A stretch of DNA of 64,000 nt from Astropecten irregularis (taxonomy: Eukaryota; Echinodermata; Asteroidea; Paxillosida; Astropectinidae). A program made the translations under genes and the position numbers. Below, in pieces: positions 48,024-60,910 of this stretch. Within the stretch, counting starts at the first letter, position 1. The number at the start of each line of letters is the position of its first letter. The stretch covers positions 1,118,501-1,182,500 of the forward strand of contig OZ020256.1 in assembly GCA_963971285.1 (NCBI GenBank), read 5' to 3'. The notes beneath the pieces were generated by a model. That model was not told the DNA's origin and ran no database searches. It saw nothing but the letters and a program-made list of their open reading frames with translations.

Positions 48024-51000
48024 GTAATGCGGTCAAGTACAAACGGTCAGCGGCGATGAACCTAATATAATAATGCCTCGGCCTTGGTCTCCCTTCTTCC
48101 CGTCCTATCTCAAGAGAATTGTGGGACTCCTGGTCTAACTTGATTGCACGCTGCTTTGGCTGGGATGCAGCTACCGCGGCGGTGATCAAATTAAAATGAT
48201 CCATAGAGTGGCGTGATGAGGAGTAGACGTCAGGGAACCTTGGTGTGTAGACACGACCGACTGATCTACACTGTCTACTACTGACTTGCTAATAACGTTA
48301 GTGCGTAGGGAACGTGTCGTGGGAGCTGATTGGGACATGCATCAGCTGCTCGGTGAACACGCATCGCTCGTCTCCTTGACGATATCAGAAAGCTCTACGG
48401 CTGGTGCTATGGCAACGTGAATTACTCCTGTCTAACACTTTGTGTTGAATAATCTTGCATCGACCTAAGCAAACGTAGCACTGGTTCATTCCAACATGCC
48501 AACATTTTGTTTGCACTCCAAGAGTGAATTTCTATTTTCACTTGAGTCACTCAAACTGATTGGAACTGTATAGTGACATGCATATTCAATGCTTTGCTTG
48601 GTGTAAGTGTGGCTCTTTTTGTTAAGAGTCAAAGACTGATAGTAAACTCACAATTATTGCATGCATCAGAAGAAATGTTCACTGTAGAAGTTGTAGGCCT
48701 GTAGTATAGTGTAGTTGACTAAAGAAATAATGAAAACTGCCCATTTTGTCCAAAATGTCAATTTCTTTGCGATATTTTAACACAGACAGTGGGAAAGAAC
48801 TTAAACGAGCGACCCTTTAATTTGGACTACCCTGGATGAGAATCCTTGAGCATAGGCAGTATACGTGACGGAAGGGTATTATTCAGCCACTACAATTATT
48901 GCAATTTTGCGATATTGAGAGATATCGACGTGCCCAATGCTAGAGAATTAGTCAGCTATTTCTAAACCTGACTTGAAATCAAGTAAACGAATTTCCACAT
49001 AGTATAGACATGTAATTCTTATTTGCAAGGCTTTTTCATGTTTCGTTTCATTGCTTTGTTGTTAGAAAAATATGTTACACCAAAAAAGTGAAGCTGGGCG
49101 GTCCCTGCCACTTTGGTGCACAAACAGTGGAGTGCTTTGCCGCACATTTTTAGAACGCCCCGTCCCGCTCAACGAGCACGGGCCTTGCCTCCGATGGTTC
49201 TGTTATCATTAGGCATCAATAATCATTTTCACGTTGACAACTCGTCTATGGCAGGTGGCGTTGTCATGACGTAGCTAAGGTGCGGTGAAGAACACCACTT
49301 CCAAAATCATAAGCCTTCCAGACAAAACGCCTTTCATTTCCAACTATCTGTAAATTGCCATTACATGTAAACCATTTATAGCCCTCCATCCTCTCCAGCT
49401 GTGGTGCACTTGAGAATATTATAAAGTGGATTGAAATTTGAGTATAAGATGTGGAATATTGAAGACCTTGGCGCATTGTGGGTGTGTATATGCAACGTCA
49501 GCACTAATTGCAATGTATAATGGATGTTGGTTTTACCTCGAGGTCGAAATGTAATTGCAGTCGAGAATTTCACACTTCATCGTAGCTTCGTCATGGTCGT
49601 TAATCTCTCGCTATGAGTAGGTAATATTTTCCCTTCGCTATGTAGTAATCATATAATGTTTGACGCACGACGGTAAATTCTGTAATCAGAAATATTAAGT
49701 AAGTGCTTTTGATGAGCCTGCTATTGTATATAAGAATTAGCCGCACTTGTTTGTAGTAGATATTTTAGTATCTATGCATGCTGTCATGTAATCTACCAGC
49801 ATTCTGTCCGAGTATGAGGCTAAACGGCTTCCAGTTATTATTTTGGAAACTTTCTGTCAGAAAATGACAAACAAATCGTCATTTTACACAATGCTGGCAC
49901 ACTACCTTTTACCTTGACACAATTCAACCCTATGATGTGGCGTTCTCATTGTCACCAGTTATAGAGTGAACCAGTCAGAAGCCAGAAATATGGGTTCCTC
50001 AGCTATCAAGCGGTACACCGCGGTCTGGATGAGAGCCCCTTAATGTGAATCATGTAATATGCAAGTGTGGGCGTGCATTTTCTCTGATTCTGTATATACC
50101 AGGCCCGAGGCAACTTCGATAATCACAGACAAAAAACTGGGGCCGTCTACGGCTGGAATCGCGCCGTGCTGCCTCGCGGATCCAGACTCTTATCCGATCG
50201 GCACATTGCAGTCCTTGGTCCCCTTCTCTCGATATCGATAGCTGGTGGGTATTTTCGGGCGGCCGTGTTTTCTCGCGCGGCTTACACAGCTCATCGCTCA
50301 AGGGAACGGGGAAGAGGGGTCTTGTGGTCCTGTGTAATGTCTTACGTGTTCAGGGACGGTATTTTCAGCAAGTAGGTGGCAGGAGTGGGATACCCTGGCC
50401 AAAGTCTCACGCCTTTTTGCATTGCACACTGCACGCTGGCCCTAATCGATATCGGTTGTAGCTGGATAGGGAACACGACGACTGTTTTAGTGATTTAAAT
50501 TCAGTCCATCTGATATTTTCCGCTTAATAACAAGGACTTCTAACCTTTTTCTCCAATAACAAATGGCATAACTCAAACTGGATACATTGTTGGAATGCGT
50601 ACTGCTCGTGACTGAGGTATTTTTGAAAAAAAAAACACAGGTCTGTGCCTTTTTAGAGTTTGAATTGATTTACTGCAATATTATTTGGAACATACAATAG
50701 CCGTCAAGATCGATTCACCGCTGTCCTACTGCTCTGAATTCATGGTCTACATTTCCACATACGGATGGAATTCATATATTAATAGTGCTATTGAAACAAG
50801 CTGCATGCACACCGTACCCCCACGGGACAGCACAGTCACTATACACCACTTTATACCTGGCCATGCGCATCGACATTTACATCGGGGTCCTATGTAATCA
50901 TTCTAATAGTCGCAACGACAGAGGTTTCATGTTACATCCAATAAATTCCTGCCTTGGGATTGGTATATGGCTTTCTTTATTATGACCGAATGCAAAAAGC

Positions 51001-52727
51001 CATATATGAATGCAAAAGCCATGTATTATATTGGTCTCAATGTATACTCTAATTGGATTAGCGTACGTATATGCTCATGTAGGCCTAGTACAGGCTAAAT
51101 GCCACAAAGCATATATTTTCTGTTTTGATTGGGCTTTCAGTATATGAAAAACCAATTCAAAAAGGGATGTTGATCATATTCGTAAATTTTACCATAAAAA
51201 AAGATAAATTTATGCCGTCGTTTTCATCATTTAGCATCAATATTATATTCAGGTGCGTGCTTGTTCAAAGGACCCGCCCACACCTCCGGTCCCCTGCCCC
51301 CGAAAGACGAAGAAAAAACTAGATTTTGCAATTTGCATTTTTATCCATGCTGACATGCTCAGGGGTGCGATTGTTATGTATAACGTCTATGGGAAGCCCT
51401 GTACGTCATTCCAAATTGAGCTTTCGTTAAATGCACAGAGAAAGCCGCGCACCGGGCGTTTTCTCCTCTTATTTGGTTATTTTGTTGTTTGGACAAAATT
51501 GATTATTTTGGCAAGGCCCGTAGGGGAGGAAGGAAACATATTTCCAAATAAGGTCTTTGCAATGGCTAATCTGATTTTAGACTGGCTCCGGCGACTGTCG
51601 TATGTTTTGATTGAACGCACCTTTTCCCTGCATAATACCTCAATAAAAGACGTATACACGTAATATACGTATCACGATTGGTTTTAATTGTACCAGTGAC
51701 GTTCAGCATTGCATTGAACTGCGCACGTTTCTTTTTTTGCCCAATTCCGTGCAAGGGGTACAGCAAACACATTTCATGGGGAAATTTGGGGGCTTTTTGA
51801 CTTCCGGATTTGGGATATGACGTGAAAGCATTCATTCACGCACGAATAGAGTAATTATGAAGGAATTCTGAAAATTCTGTAAATGATTTTTGTTTCTAAG
51901 ATGATATATATGCCATGTAAATCATACATGAATTCGTTAGCGTGTTTTACTCTGGATGGTGGTTCTTTTGGACATCCGTAGCTTATGATATTGATGTATT
52001 AGTATTCATGACTTAACGCTCAGAAAACAATTGACGCCGGTGATATCATTATTCACACTTCTGCGCCAGTTTACAATATTAACTGACGCCAATATTCCCG
52101 ACTTCAGCATTAAATTACAAATATTGACACTGATATTCATGTGACGGTGTAGTCATTATGTGTAATGTGGTGCACCTGTCGCTAATTCCAACTATCAATA
52201 AACGATCATCGACTCGAAAAACAATAAGGACCGCAAGTTTGCAAATTGGTACAAGTCTTGTAAACATGGCGTCAGTATCTGTAGATTGGTACATGTACAG
52301 GTCCCTCCGCAGTTATCATATCATTTGAAAGAATGCCCATGATTGCAAAATATCAATTGACTGATATCTATTTCCATCCAGAAATATTGGCAATCACGCG
52401 AACAGTGCATCTTTGACCCTTTCGTTGATATTTGTTCAGTTTTAACCGGATCAGACCTTATGCCTTGCTCAACCAAGCTCATATCATGCACATACCATGC
52501 ACAGACGTTTCCACCTGGAACATCTAAAGATGGATGAGCGAGGAATCCAATAAAAATGTTTCTTTCTTCTTCTTCTTCTTACATCAAGTTGAATGCACGC
52601 GACCACGTGCGTCTGCAATTTCAGAACAAAACACGCGGGGTTTAAGAGTCATATCGTCTCCAATCTTGAATCTCCTTCTGAAACCTGCCATGACCTTTTA
52701 CAGATGATTTAAAGGTATCAATAAATT

Positions 52728-52748
52728 CTAGAGAGAGAGAGAGAGTGA
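52728..52748 (+). repeat. (GA)n microsatellite
   Basis: About seven GA units. A shorter GA run lies at 40858-40872. Confidence 0.85.
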
Positions 52749-53183
52749 GGTACCGGTAAATAAAACACGCGAGGTGCTCTGCATGGCTGTGTGACTCGGT
52801 GGGAATTTAATAATTAAACAAATCGTTTCTTGGATCTCATTGCAATAAATACATTCACACGTTATTGCCACGTACAAACATTGAAATAACATTGCCTATC
52901 ACGAAGGTTTATATCAATATCACCAAATAGAACTCGCCAATGAATTCTGTGAACGTTTTTATTATCCTTTCTCCACGGTGTCGTTGCCAATGTGGTAATT
53001 TATGGCAGAGAAAAGAAGCTGGGAAGAAAAGATTCTTTCGACATTCATGAGCCCCTCTTCCTCTACCTCTTTCCCTTTCTCTCCCCTCCTTGTCGCCTCT
53101 GTATGTACCACCCGTTCACGTGCTATGCTTAATTGACGAGCCTGACTGCGAACGTTAGACAGAGACGGTTTACGAGACTCCAT

Positions 53184-54567
53184 GTCGACGTCTAAGGTTG
53201 CAAATTAGAAAGGGTGTCCCATTTCAGATCGCGCGTCCGATTCCCGTCTAGATGATCCGGCCAATTCAACAAATTGCCAACCTTGGGGTTATTGAACATT
53301 GCCTGATCATTTCTCTCCAACCTCTTATATTTATACACGGACGTTACCCCTACATTATTGGAAAATGGATACGCACTATGTAATGTTGCCCTTTACCAAG
53401 ACCAGCACTCCATCATCTGAGCTGTATCCAGCCCTATGAATGAGGACCTCTCAATGACAACCGTGTTTGCTCAGAGTACCTGTCGGAATCGTACGTTGTT
53501 CGAAGCTTAACCCAAAAAGTCATGATCACCTCAGTGGTATCTTCCTTGATCAAACAGGATTGCCAACCAAATTTTCATGTGATGTTTACTGCTTTTGACT
53601 TGTATTTGGCCATTGTTTGCTGAGTATAACATTCAGGAGTTTTGGATGGCATATTGATTTTATTCACCGAGGTTTTTGGTGCTTAAGCAGCTTTATGAAA
53701 TTGCACCGAGGTTCCTACTTCATGCAGCGAACGTTTCTTGCTAAGCGAAATTGACGTCACAGCAGGATATTCGTCAGAAGTTGTGCACATTTCAACTTGG
53801 TGCGCCTTTTGTTTGCTGCGAATTGTAGTGACGTCAAATGTGCTTCGATTCGCGATAGGTATGACGTATGAACCGGACTCCAATGCAACATTTCGTACAG
53901 TACAGGCTTAAAGTGCGCCAAAAAAAAACGATTGTAAGAGTTGTTACAAAAAGGAATAGGAATTGGTCCCAGTGGGTTTTGAAGTATCCTTGTAAATTAC
54001 AATCCAGGAAATCTTCCAATACCTCACAGAGTATTCATATCGTCATGGAATTCAATATAATTCATCAGTATAAATAATATCAAGTGGGTGTTATTATTTC
54101 ATGTTGTTTTCAGGATGCACTCCGTATGGCCAGCTTATTTTCTTTCTTTTGAAAGATGCTTTTGTTGGAGAGTATTCCCTGATGTCTCTTTCTTCTTTTA
54201 TGTAGCCCGCTCTGTATTAAAGGCCTCGGCATTTCTGCTGCATTCAGAGATTAAGATGTCATGGCACAAAATTCTTGGGGTCTTTTCTTTAGTTTGTTAT
54301 CCTTCATAGTTGTGTTGTCATCTTATAAATATTTGCCATTTATATTCCTCGGTGTGATCGTTGTGGAAACTGTTTTGAGATCCCTGAATGGCAAGAAGAT
54401 ATCGTGGTTCGTTCGAGGCATGACATGGCAATGACGAAAGCAGAGAAATACCGTAGAGAGATACGGAATTGTGGCAAAAGACTGATCAAATATTCAGTTC
54501 GATATTTTTTTGTCCGCGGTCATATTTCACGTTTTTTCTCCATGATAATGGCAGGGACTGTGTGTAT
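53184..54567. other. Non-coding stretch
   Basis: Contains one short MITE end (53668). The remainder is AT-rich and unrecognised. Confidence 0.45.
53668..53712. mobile_element. Right-end fragment of the GCC(A/G)ATTTCAT element
   Basis: The stretch tttttggtgcttaagcagct, followed by ttatgaaattgcacc, resembles the right terminus of the 8119 element. It is short and diverged, so the assignment is tentative. Confidence 0.35.
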
Positions 54568-54902
54568 TTAAAGGTACAATACATGATTGGTATACATGTC
54601 ACAGAACAGCACTCACACTTTGTCTGATCAAGCATGTAGGCCCACATGAAATGATGAAAATATGAGCTCAATCGGACATCTGAGTCACGTAAAAATAAAT
54701 GTTTCCTGTCAAACATAAAGAATGGTTTTGATCTTACCTCGAGATCAAAACTGTTTTCAGTTTTTGTTTTACTAATTTCTGGATAAATACAGCATTTCAG
54801 GCGGAAATATTTCAACGGTATGCTTCTACCAGCACCATCTTCATCTTAAATCCGTGAACATTTCTCTATGGGTATGTTACCAATCCTGTACTGTACCTTT
54901 AA
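54568..54902 (-). mobile_element. TTAAAGGTA-type MITE, copy 3 (full length)
   Basis: Bounded by ttaaaggtacaatacatgat and atcctgtactgtacctttaa, this is one of the best preserved copies. It has the internal palindrome gatcttacctcgagatcaaa, preceded by aagaatggttt and followed by actgttttcag. It shares cactcacactttgtctgatc with copies at 14599 and 43861. It is followed at once by a TTC microsatellite at 54905. Confidence 0.78.
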
Positions 54903-54904
54903 GC

Positions 54905-54933
54905 ATGTTCTTCTTCTTCTTCTTCTTCTTTGT
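54905..54933 (+). repeat. (TTC)n microsatellite
   Basis: About seven TTC units directly after the right end of the MITE at 54568. A shorter TTC run lies at 52562-52580. Confidence 0.9.
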
Positions 54934-55074
54934 CTTCTCTTTTCATCCTCTCAGACATCGCCACGGGGTAAACATCTTCAAGTCCCGCGTGCGGGGAAAA
55001 AGAGGGATGCCTATAGTGGAGTTTAAATATTGATAAATTGTGTAGAGTGGATTCTGTCTTTTATCTATAAAATG

Positions 55075-55100
55075 ATCTCTCTCTTTCTCTCTCTCTCATA
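55075..55100 (+). repeat. (TC)n microsatellite
   Basis: CT-rich run with one TTT interruption. Confidence 0.85.
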
Positions 55101-55286
55101 TGCATCATGCGTAGGATCATGAATAGTCGTCAGGCTACATTGTCTGTTCAGTTTTTACATATCCCAAGCTTATTTGAATCAGAATTCAGTTTTTCCCTTT
55201 TAACACCGGTTAGACGACGGGCTCCATTACCAGTGTATTTTCAACTTCATGCAGCTTCCAGCGAAATGTGATGGTATCACATCAGA

Positions 55287-55434
55287 GGTCGATTTCACGA
55301 AGCCCTATGCGATCGATCGTATCTCTAGTTACGAAGGATAACCCATCGTATCCTACATGTACATTGGGCTGCAATGCAACATAAGTCCTATACAATTGAC
55401 AGTAAGTTACGATGAGTTTGGTGAAATCGACCCC
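55287..55434. mobile_element. 148 bp inverted-repeat element, copy 2
   Basis: This has the same outline and exactly the same length as the copy at 22659. The left end is GGTCGATTTCACGAAGCCCT, the interior has gttacgaaggataacccatc (shared word for word with copy 1), and the right end is GTGAAATCGACCCC. Differences between the copies are scattered substitutions and small indels, so neither derives from the other by recent local duplication. Confidence 0.8.
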
Positions 55435-55851
55435 TGGACAATTTGAGGCATTCAACCGGCAGATCGGTCTATCAAGATGTCAGACAGCATCTAGTAATCC
55501 GCGTGTGTTCTCTGAGATGTATTTTGTGCAAGAGTCCGGTCCTAGTGAGTGGTTCGGGGCGTCGCCCTCTGAATCTTTGTGGTGGATTCCATGAGAGAGT
55601 GTGTTACGTGTGTATGGTAGAGCCCATGTCACTGGGATTGCGCTGCTTGTGTCCCTCGGCAACTTTCTTGGTCATGTTATCGCTTCTGTACACCCAGGGG
55701 TGAAACGCTTACCTGTGAGAGGAACTTCTGCTGTTGTGTTGGAATGTAGACGTCTAATAGCAGCATCTTATGGGAGAGCTGAAATGGTCTAAGAAAATGA
55801 TAGAAGACTCACTGACCATGCAGGGATGTTATAATTATTGATAAAACCCAG

Positions 55852-55937
55852 TGACCGTCAGGGAACAAACTCCCAGCACGCCGGCTTTGAGATACCCCTG
55901 GGATGCATAGGCCTAACTGACGTGTGGTGCACATCAC
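55852..55937 (+). repeat. Dispersed repeat shared with 8002-8078
   Basis: It contains ggaacaaactcccagcacgc and cggctttgagatacccctgg, then acgtgtggtgcaca, matching the 8.0 kb copy with a short insertion (taggcct) near the end. It lies about 420 bases downstream of the 148 bp element at 55287. Confidence 0.65.
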
Positions 55938-57176
55938 ATACGAATTGAACTATTCGTGCTCCGGCTTTATTATTAATGATATTTTCATCTCTAACAAAAC
56001 CCAGTTATCTAGTTCAAGAATCTTTAGGGAAGATGGTCACTAATGGAGGATGATGCATAAGCAATAGGCTTCCCTCACCGAGGAAACGGTGCAGAGCATG
56101 TTCAGGAAGCTACTGTAGTCGGTGAGTGTTTCGCGTATGCCTGCATGCCAAATCGCCCCCATTGAGAGATGAGATGAGATCCCAAAAGCCGCTCAAAAAC
56201 ACTTGAAACGCTGGAAATCAGAAGCGCACGTGGTCATCTATTTCACTTTAATACATGCAGCAGAGCAGTCAACTTGCCCCGGTCCCGGCCCCACAGATCC
56301 CCCTCCCCCATGACCCCTCAACACGTAAGTCATTCATTAACTACACGTTACAAATGAATTCCGGCCAGAGAAGGAGGAGGAGTGGCGAGCCAAGGCGAGC
56401 GAGCGACGAGTTTATCATACACATGTTGACGATATCCCAATTTCCGCATGCGGTGTGGAGCTGCTGGGACCGGTGATAGATTTTCGTGACATGGGTAAAT
56501 TTCCACGGGACCGTTGGGCCTGCAATTCAACACACCTCCACAAACACGGCTTTCCGTCGGCAAACATTGCACGAGATGTGTGATGGCGATTCCTGATCGA
56601 TGCTCAGGCTTGCAACGAGTTTATCACCCCGGCCCAGCCTGCGCGTTGAAAAACAAAAGATAGAGGAGGCTAAAGGAGAATTCCCAGGGCTTTACAAACA
56701 CGCCGTTAGGGAGCAAAGCCCTCCATTTATTTTTGGAGGAGGTCACCTCGGAGTTGGTTAATCTTATACTTACAAGAGAGCGACAGTTCGGCCACACCGA
56801 GCTCTTTGCTCAGCTTAAAGGGACAGGAAATATACGTTCCTTGAGAAATCCTGGGCTTAACTTTCTTGCGTCGTGTGTATACTGCTGGAGGTAGAGGTTG
56901 ACTCATGGACTGACCGTAATCATGCTATTATCGTTTGAAAGGTTATACATTGAGTGGACGGAGAACGGCGCCTTGCAGAGTATCTCTGCTCTAGAGAACC
57001 GCTCTACCCCCTCGTCTTGAGCTTATATCTGCTCCCAAAGTGCCTCCATCTCAAAATCGACCTCATCTATAACCCAGTATATGACCTAAGTTTGTATTAT
57101 TTCATCATCAAATAACCGCAAGGGAAACTGAATTGATTTTAAGTCATTGAAAAAGTGAACAAAGATAAACATTGAT
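55938..57176. other. Non-coding stretch, locally GC-rich
   Basis: 56230-56780 is compositionally distinct, with C-rich and GATA/TTATC-containing words (tttatcatacac, tttatcacccc). A regulatory element is possible but unsupported. Confidence 0.35.
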
Positions 57177-57245
57177 TGGAGCGGGATTCGAACCAGCGAC
57201 CTCCGGAATACCGTACAGAGCTCTTACCAACTGAGCTATCCAGCA
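57177..57245 (-). repeat. tRNA-like SINE head / tRNA pseudogene
   Basis: On the minus strand, TAGCTCAGTTGG (A box, 57227-57238) is followed by GGTTCGAATCC (B box, 57184-57194) at tRNA spacing. The D arm is well formed. The TYC stem has a mismatch, the anticodon stem does not form and the acceptor ends (TGCTGGA / GCTCCA) do not pair properly. A tRNA-derived SINE is the best explanation. Confidence 0.6.
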
Positions 57246-58785
57246 ATTATGTTGGTTGTGTTCCTAATAGTCCTGAATTATCTCGGGATAACGACATTAT
57301 TGCGGACAGAATATCGACATCTTTCCCTCCACATGTCGTCTTCCCGAGATGATTTATCTCAGGATCTTAACAAATGTGATGGCACCTCTGGAGCTCCGTA
57401 GACATCGAACATGCACTCCTTACTACATGATTCAGTGTTATAATGTCAATCACCTCACCTTGGCGCCTTGGTGTGCATCACAGCCCCCTTCACATTATCA
57501 GCAGGATTTGTCCAATGAGCAGGAAAATCGGGTTATAGTTCTACGGCACCGCGACAGACCCGTCCCAGTCGAGGGGTCCTTCATTGCAGCTTCGGTCCCT
57601 GGTAAAAGCGCGCCTGGATCTGCAGGCCTTGCCTCCATCAGTTAAGCGCATCACCGACAACAGCTTAGCTCTTGAAATCCTTCCCCGACCCACCATCCTC
57701 CAAGTTAGATATCTGATCCGAGCGAAGGGACGCCATGTACACACAGGCCTGTTTTCTTTTCTTCAGTTGGAGGGAGACAGCATCAGATTTAAGCCAGAAT
57801 GAACCAGGGATGGGGGGAGGCACTCCGGGGTGATCTGATGAACCCCAAGCGGTCTTCATGCTTGATTGTACGGCTTAACGTGGCCTCAGCTCATGGGGAA
57901 AACTCTGGTTTGGTCGTGTTGTTTCACTTGGCTTGTAACTGTGTCAGTTCGAAGAAAAAAATGACTCCATGTCTTCGAATGCAGGAGTCTTATTCTTACC
58001 CATTCCAATATCATTTGCAATGTCTGCCCTTCAGAAATGAGATTGTTTCATCCTGTTTATTAGTAATGTGGAGTGCATTGTGCATTATGCAAGATCTAAA
58101 AAAAAAAAAAAAAAAACCACCCCAACACCCCAACAAACAAACAAACAAACAAACAAACAAAAACCTAAATAATAAGTGACATCTGGTGACTTTCACATGA
58201 TTCTGTATTAAAGGCAGTTCACACGTTTATTCACTGTACTTTATATATATTACACGCACTTTACCATAGGAGACCATACAGATACCGCCTTGAATGTCGA
58301 GCTAGTCAGACAGCCGCTCGCTTGAGATCAAGAAAATGGGAAAATATTACAATGTGTGAGCTGACGAACCAAACCGTATACATATAATGATACGAGGGAC
58401 GTAACCCTAATTAAAGCTTAGGATGGTGAAGTCATCTCCAGCTAGCAGTCCGTGTAATGCATAACATGTATCACTCGTTTTAATAATAAGTCTCCCATCT
58501 CAGGGAGCTGTCATCGTCAACTGCGATGTCCTGTCTCACAAAATCCCTCAACTGCGGCCTGCAACTGACATGACACATGTCAGGCAAACCTCTATGGCAG
58601 GCATTGCATGGCCACATCATTGCAGCTTTTTTATAGGCCGTGAACTGAATTTGCAGCCATAGTTTGGCACAAGACCCTTTTGTGACAATCTTGTGAACTG
58701 CAGAGTTGGTCTTTCCATGACGCTTGCCTCCTTTTACCATGTGTAATCATATAACGCCCTTTCCTCTGTCATTATATTCTATCTG
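57246..58785. other. Non-coding stretch
   Basis: Holds poly(A)/(CAAA)n at 58098. The 86-codon minus-strand frame at 58480-58740 has an ordinary amino-acid mix and four closely spaced Cys, but no family that I know. Confidence 0.4.
58098..58163 (+). repeat. Poly(A) followed by (CAAA)n
   Basis: A run of about 18 A is followed by ccaccccaacaccccaac and then about seven CAAA units. Poly(A) grading into a tetranucleotide repeat is compatible with an old retroposon tail; the tRNA-like SINE at 58786 is too far away to be its head. Confidence 0.85.
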
Positions 58786-58990
58786 TCGCAGACAGCGAAG
58801 TCAGGTTGGCGTGGCTGTTCTTTCCTTGCCTTTCACTTCTGTTGACCGGGTTCAAGTCCAGCTCTGTCCACAAGTGGATTGGGTTTGCAGTCCCTACCTG
58901 ATTCCGTGGGTTTTACCCACAGGCCTATTACTCTGGGGTTTTCATCCCACCTCTAAAACTGTACCTTCTTCTCATCATCTTTCCATTAGG
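58786..58990 (+). repeat. tRNA-derived SINE-like element
   Basis: A B-box-like GGGTTCAAGTCC at 58848-58859 follows a degenerate A box near 58795. It is followed by gattccgtgggttttaccca and ctctggggttttcatcccac, then ctctaaaactgtacc, a type of body I associate with invertebrate tRNA-SINEs. Boundaries are approximate and no target duplication was identified. Confidence 0.45.
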
Positions 58991-59340
58991 TTTCATCAGG
59001 CTTTCGAGCTACAGTGCCTAGGGCGCTTTTGAGGAATCCTTGGTGTCAATACCAGAAATTGATAAAAATAATAATAACGATCAAACCAGTTGAGGAAATA
59101 GTGATCTTATTGGCAATGCTGGTCTTCTTATACCTGAACCGTGTCGTACTGAACTCAACCTGTAAAACTGCAATCTGTGTACGTTGTTCCGCACGTGGAA
59201 ATTCAGATTATTAAAAGTCAGTGTCACGTTTGGTAACGTCACTAATCTGGTAATATCATAGCCAGGCATTGACTTGTCAACTTCATTTCCAGTGCCAAGG
59301 GGCAGTGTAATATATGGATTCTTTTGAAAAGCTATACTCT

Positions 59341-59460
59341 CAAACCAAAACCCAAAACTAAACCCAAACCCAATCTAAACCCAAACGCTAACCCAGCCTC
59401 AAACCAAACCCAAATCCTAACCTAAACCCAAACCCAATTCCGAAGCAAAACCAAAACCAC
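59341..59460 (+). repeat. Degenerate CCCAAA/CCTAAC hexamer array
   Basis: About 120 bases made almost entirely of variants of aacccaa, ctaaaccc and cctaacc. The unit resembles the animal telomeric strand (CCCTAA) but most units read CCCAAA. It is internal to the window, so it is an interstitial array or minisatellite. Confidence 0.8.
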
Positions 59461-60546
59461 TTGGTCAATGTTGCCGACCAGTCGGCATCAAGTTGGGTTT
59501 CAGTTTCAGCATTTCAACTTACAGCTCTCGGCCTCATTTCCATCGAAATCGCGGGCATTGCACCTTGCTTACCTTTAACGCCACTTCGATGCTACATCTC
59601 TGTATTCTCTGCAAGGGTTCTAATTGAAATTCTAAGGGGTGTGAGTGCATTCGATACCGTGGGTATTAGTACTGACAACGCACGGCGTGTATGCACTTCA
59701 GAGCACCCCTCGTCTTTGTGCACGTATTTCAAGTCCCGGAAACAGAACACTTCTGCTGAGAGACGTCGTGGAAAAACACAATCTTATTTCAAGTCTTGAG
59801 AGGGGAACGTCCTTCTTATTGAATACCGTTGATAAAGCTTCAACTGTATATTTATGCATTGTACGTGCTGAGAAGGTAGTATATAAATCATTCTACATAA
59901 GCCCAGGCTTACTGCCTTTGGGCGTGTGAATATTGAATTCCGATTGGTCGTTCCGTGGTAAAAGGAGAGAAAAGTTGGAATTATCTGTGTATTCCTGCTT
60001 GGTATATTTTGGACCCTGCATGGCAAATTTACCAATTTGACCTATTTCTTTCGGATTATCCAAACCTTTATTAAGCCTATTTGATAGTGCAGTGGGAATG
60101 TTATTAACATTTAAATCTTCGTTGATGTGATATATCGTTACCGATTATGATTAGCTGTGCATGTGTTCACGCTTGGTAAATCTACCCTAGTGACCCATTT
60201 CGATGTAAGAGATTGTAATCTTCAACCATGCACAGTAATCATCACTGTGCAGTAGACCTAATAATGTACTTGCCATTGAATCATTGAATCAGTTAATAAT
60301 TATCCTGAAACTGACCCAGTTCATGTTCAATACTACTCTGATTATTCCATCATCTGGTCATATCCCATGCGTTTATCATCGAATTATTCTGTGAGAAACA
60401 CGTCAGATACACGATCGATTTAAAAGGCAAAGAAGGTATATCTTTCAAGACCTTACACCGATGACGGCTCACTTTGCCTTCGTATAATAATGCGATTTTA
60501 TGAGAAGCCAGAGGTGCCCACGATGCACTGATCACCAATACACGCG
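59461..60546. other. Non-coding stretch
   Basis: Short frames only; nothing recognised. Confidence 0.5.
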
Positions 60547-60910
60547 TTAAAGGTAACTTCATACTTTGGTATTATTGCCTATATACCCAAAACAGCAATC
60601 TTCACAGATTTACCTATAACATACCGGGTATAAACATGGTGATGGTAGAAACTAAATGTATCTGATCTGTCTGAAATGCTGTATTCATTTAGAAAAAGAG
60701 TACAACCAAAGACCAACAACAGTTTTGATCTAGGGATGAAATCAAAACTCCAGTGAATAGATTTGAAAAAACCGTGAGCGTTTTGAATGTGTTTTTTTTC
60801 TTCAAAAAGTGAGCATCGTATGGACTGGAAATTCCACAGATGACTGTTACTGTATCTTTCTTGATATTTCTGCCCACGAATCTGTATTTCTCTGAAGTAT
60901 ATACCTTTAA
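60547..60910 (+). mobile_element. TTAAAGGTA-type MITE, full copy (subfamily 2)
   Basis: Bounded by ttaaaggtaacttcatactt and agtatatacctttaa. The left half resembles the 28012 copy (ttcacagatttacctataac, gtgatggtagaaac). The right half instead carries caaaaagtgagcatcgtatg and atttctgcccacgaatctgt, as in the copies at 16874 and 62468. This defines a second subfamily or a recombinant form. Confidence 0.72.

Larger units (their letters stand above)
46866..53000. other. Non-coding stretch
   Basis: Only the weak exon candidate at 47842 and a GC-richer patch at 50000-50400 stand out. No repeat family with a second copy in this window was found here. Confidence 0.45.

Noticed and set aside
57177..57245. 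Functional tRNA gene on the minus strand
   Set aside because: The A and B boxes are good, but the anticodon stem does not form and the acceptor ends do not pair; a SINE head fits better.
57799..58179. 126-codon + strand frame ending in Lys/Asn/Thr repeats
   Set aside because: Its C-terminal part is translated poly(A)/(CAAA)n and the rest has no motif.
58480..58740. Zinc-finger-like gene in the 86-codon minus-strand frame
   Set aside because: The Cys spacing does not fit a known finger and no flanking splice sites or homologous domain were recognised; retained only as a note on the intergenic stretch.
59341..59460. True chromosome end
   Set aside because: The array is degenerate, mostly CCCAAA, short, and followed by more than 4 kb of ordinary sequence.
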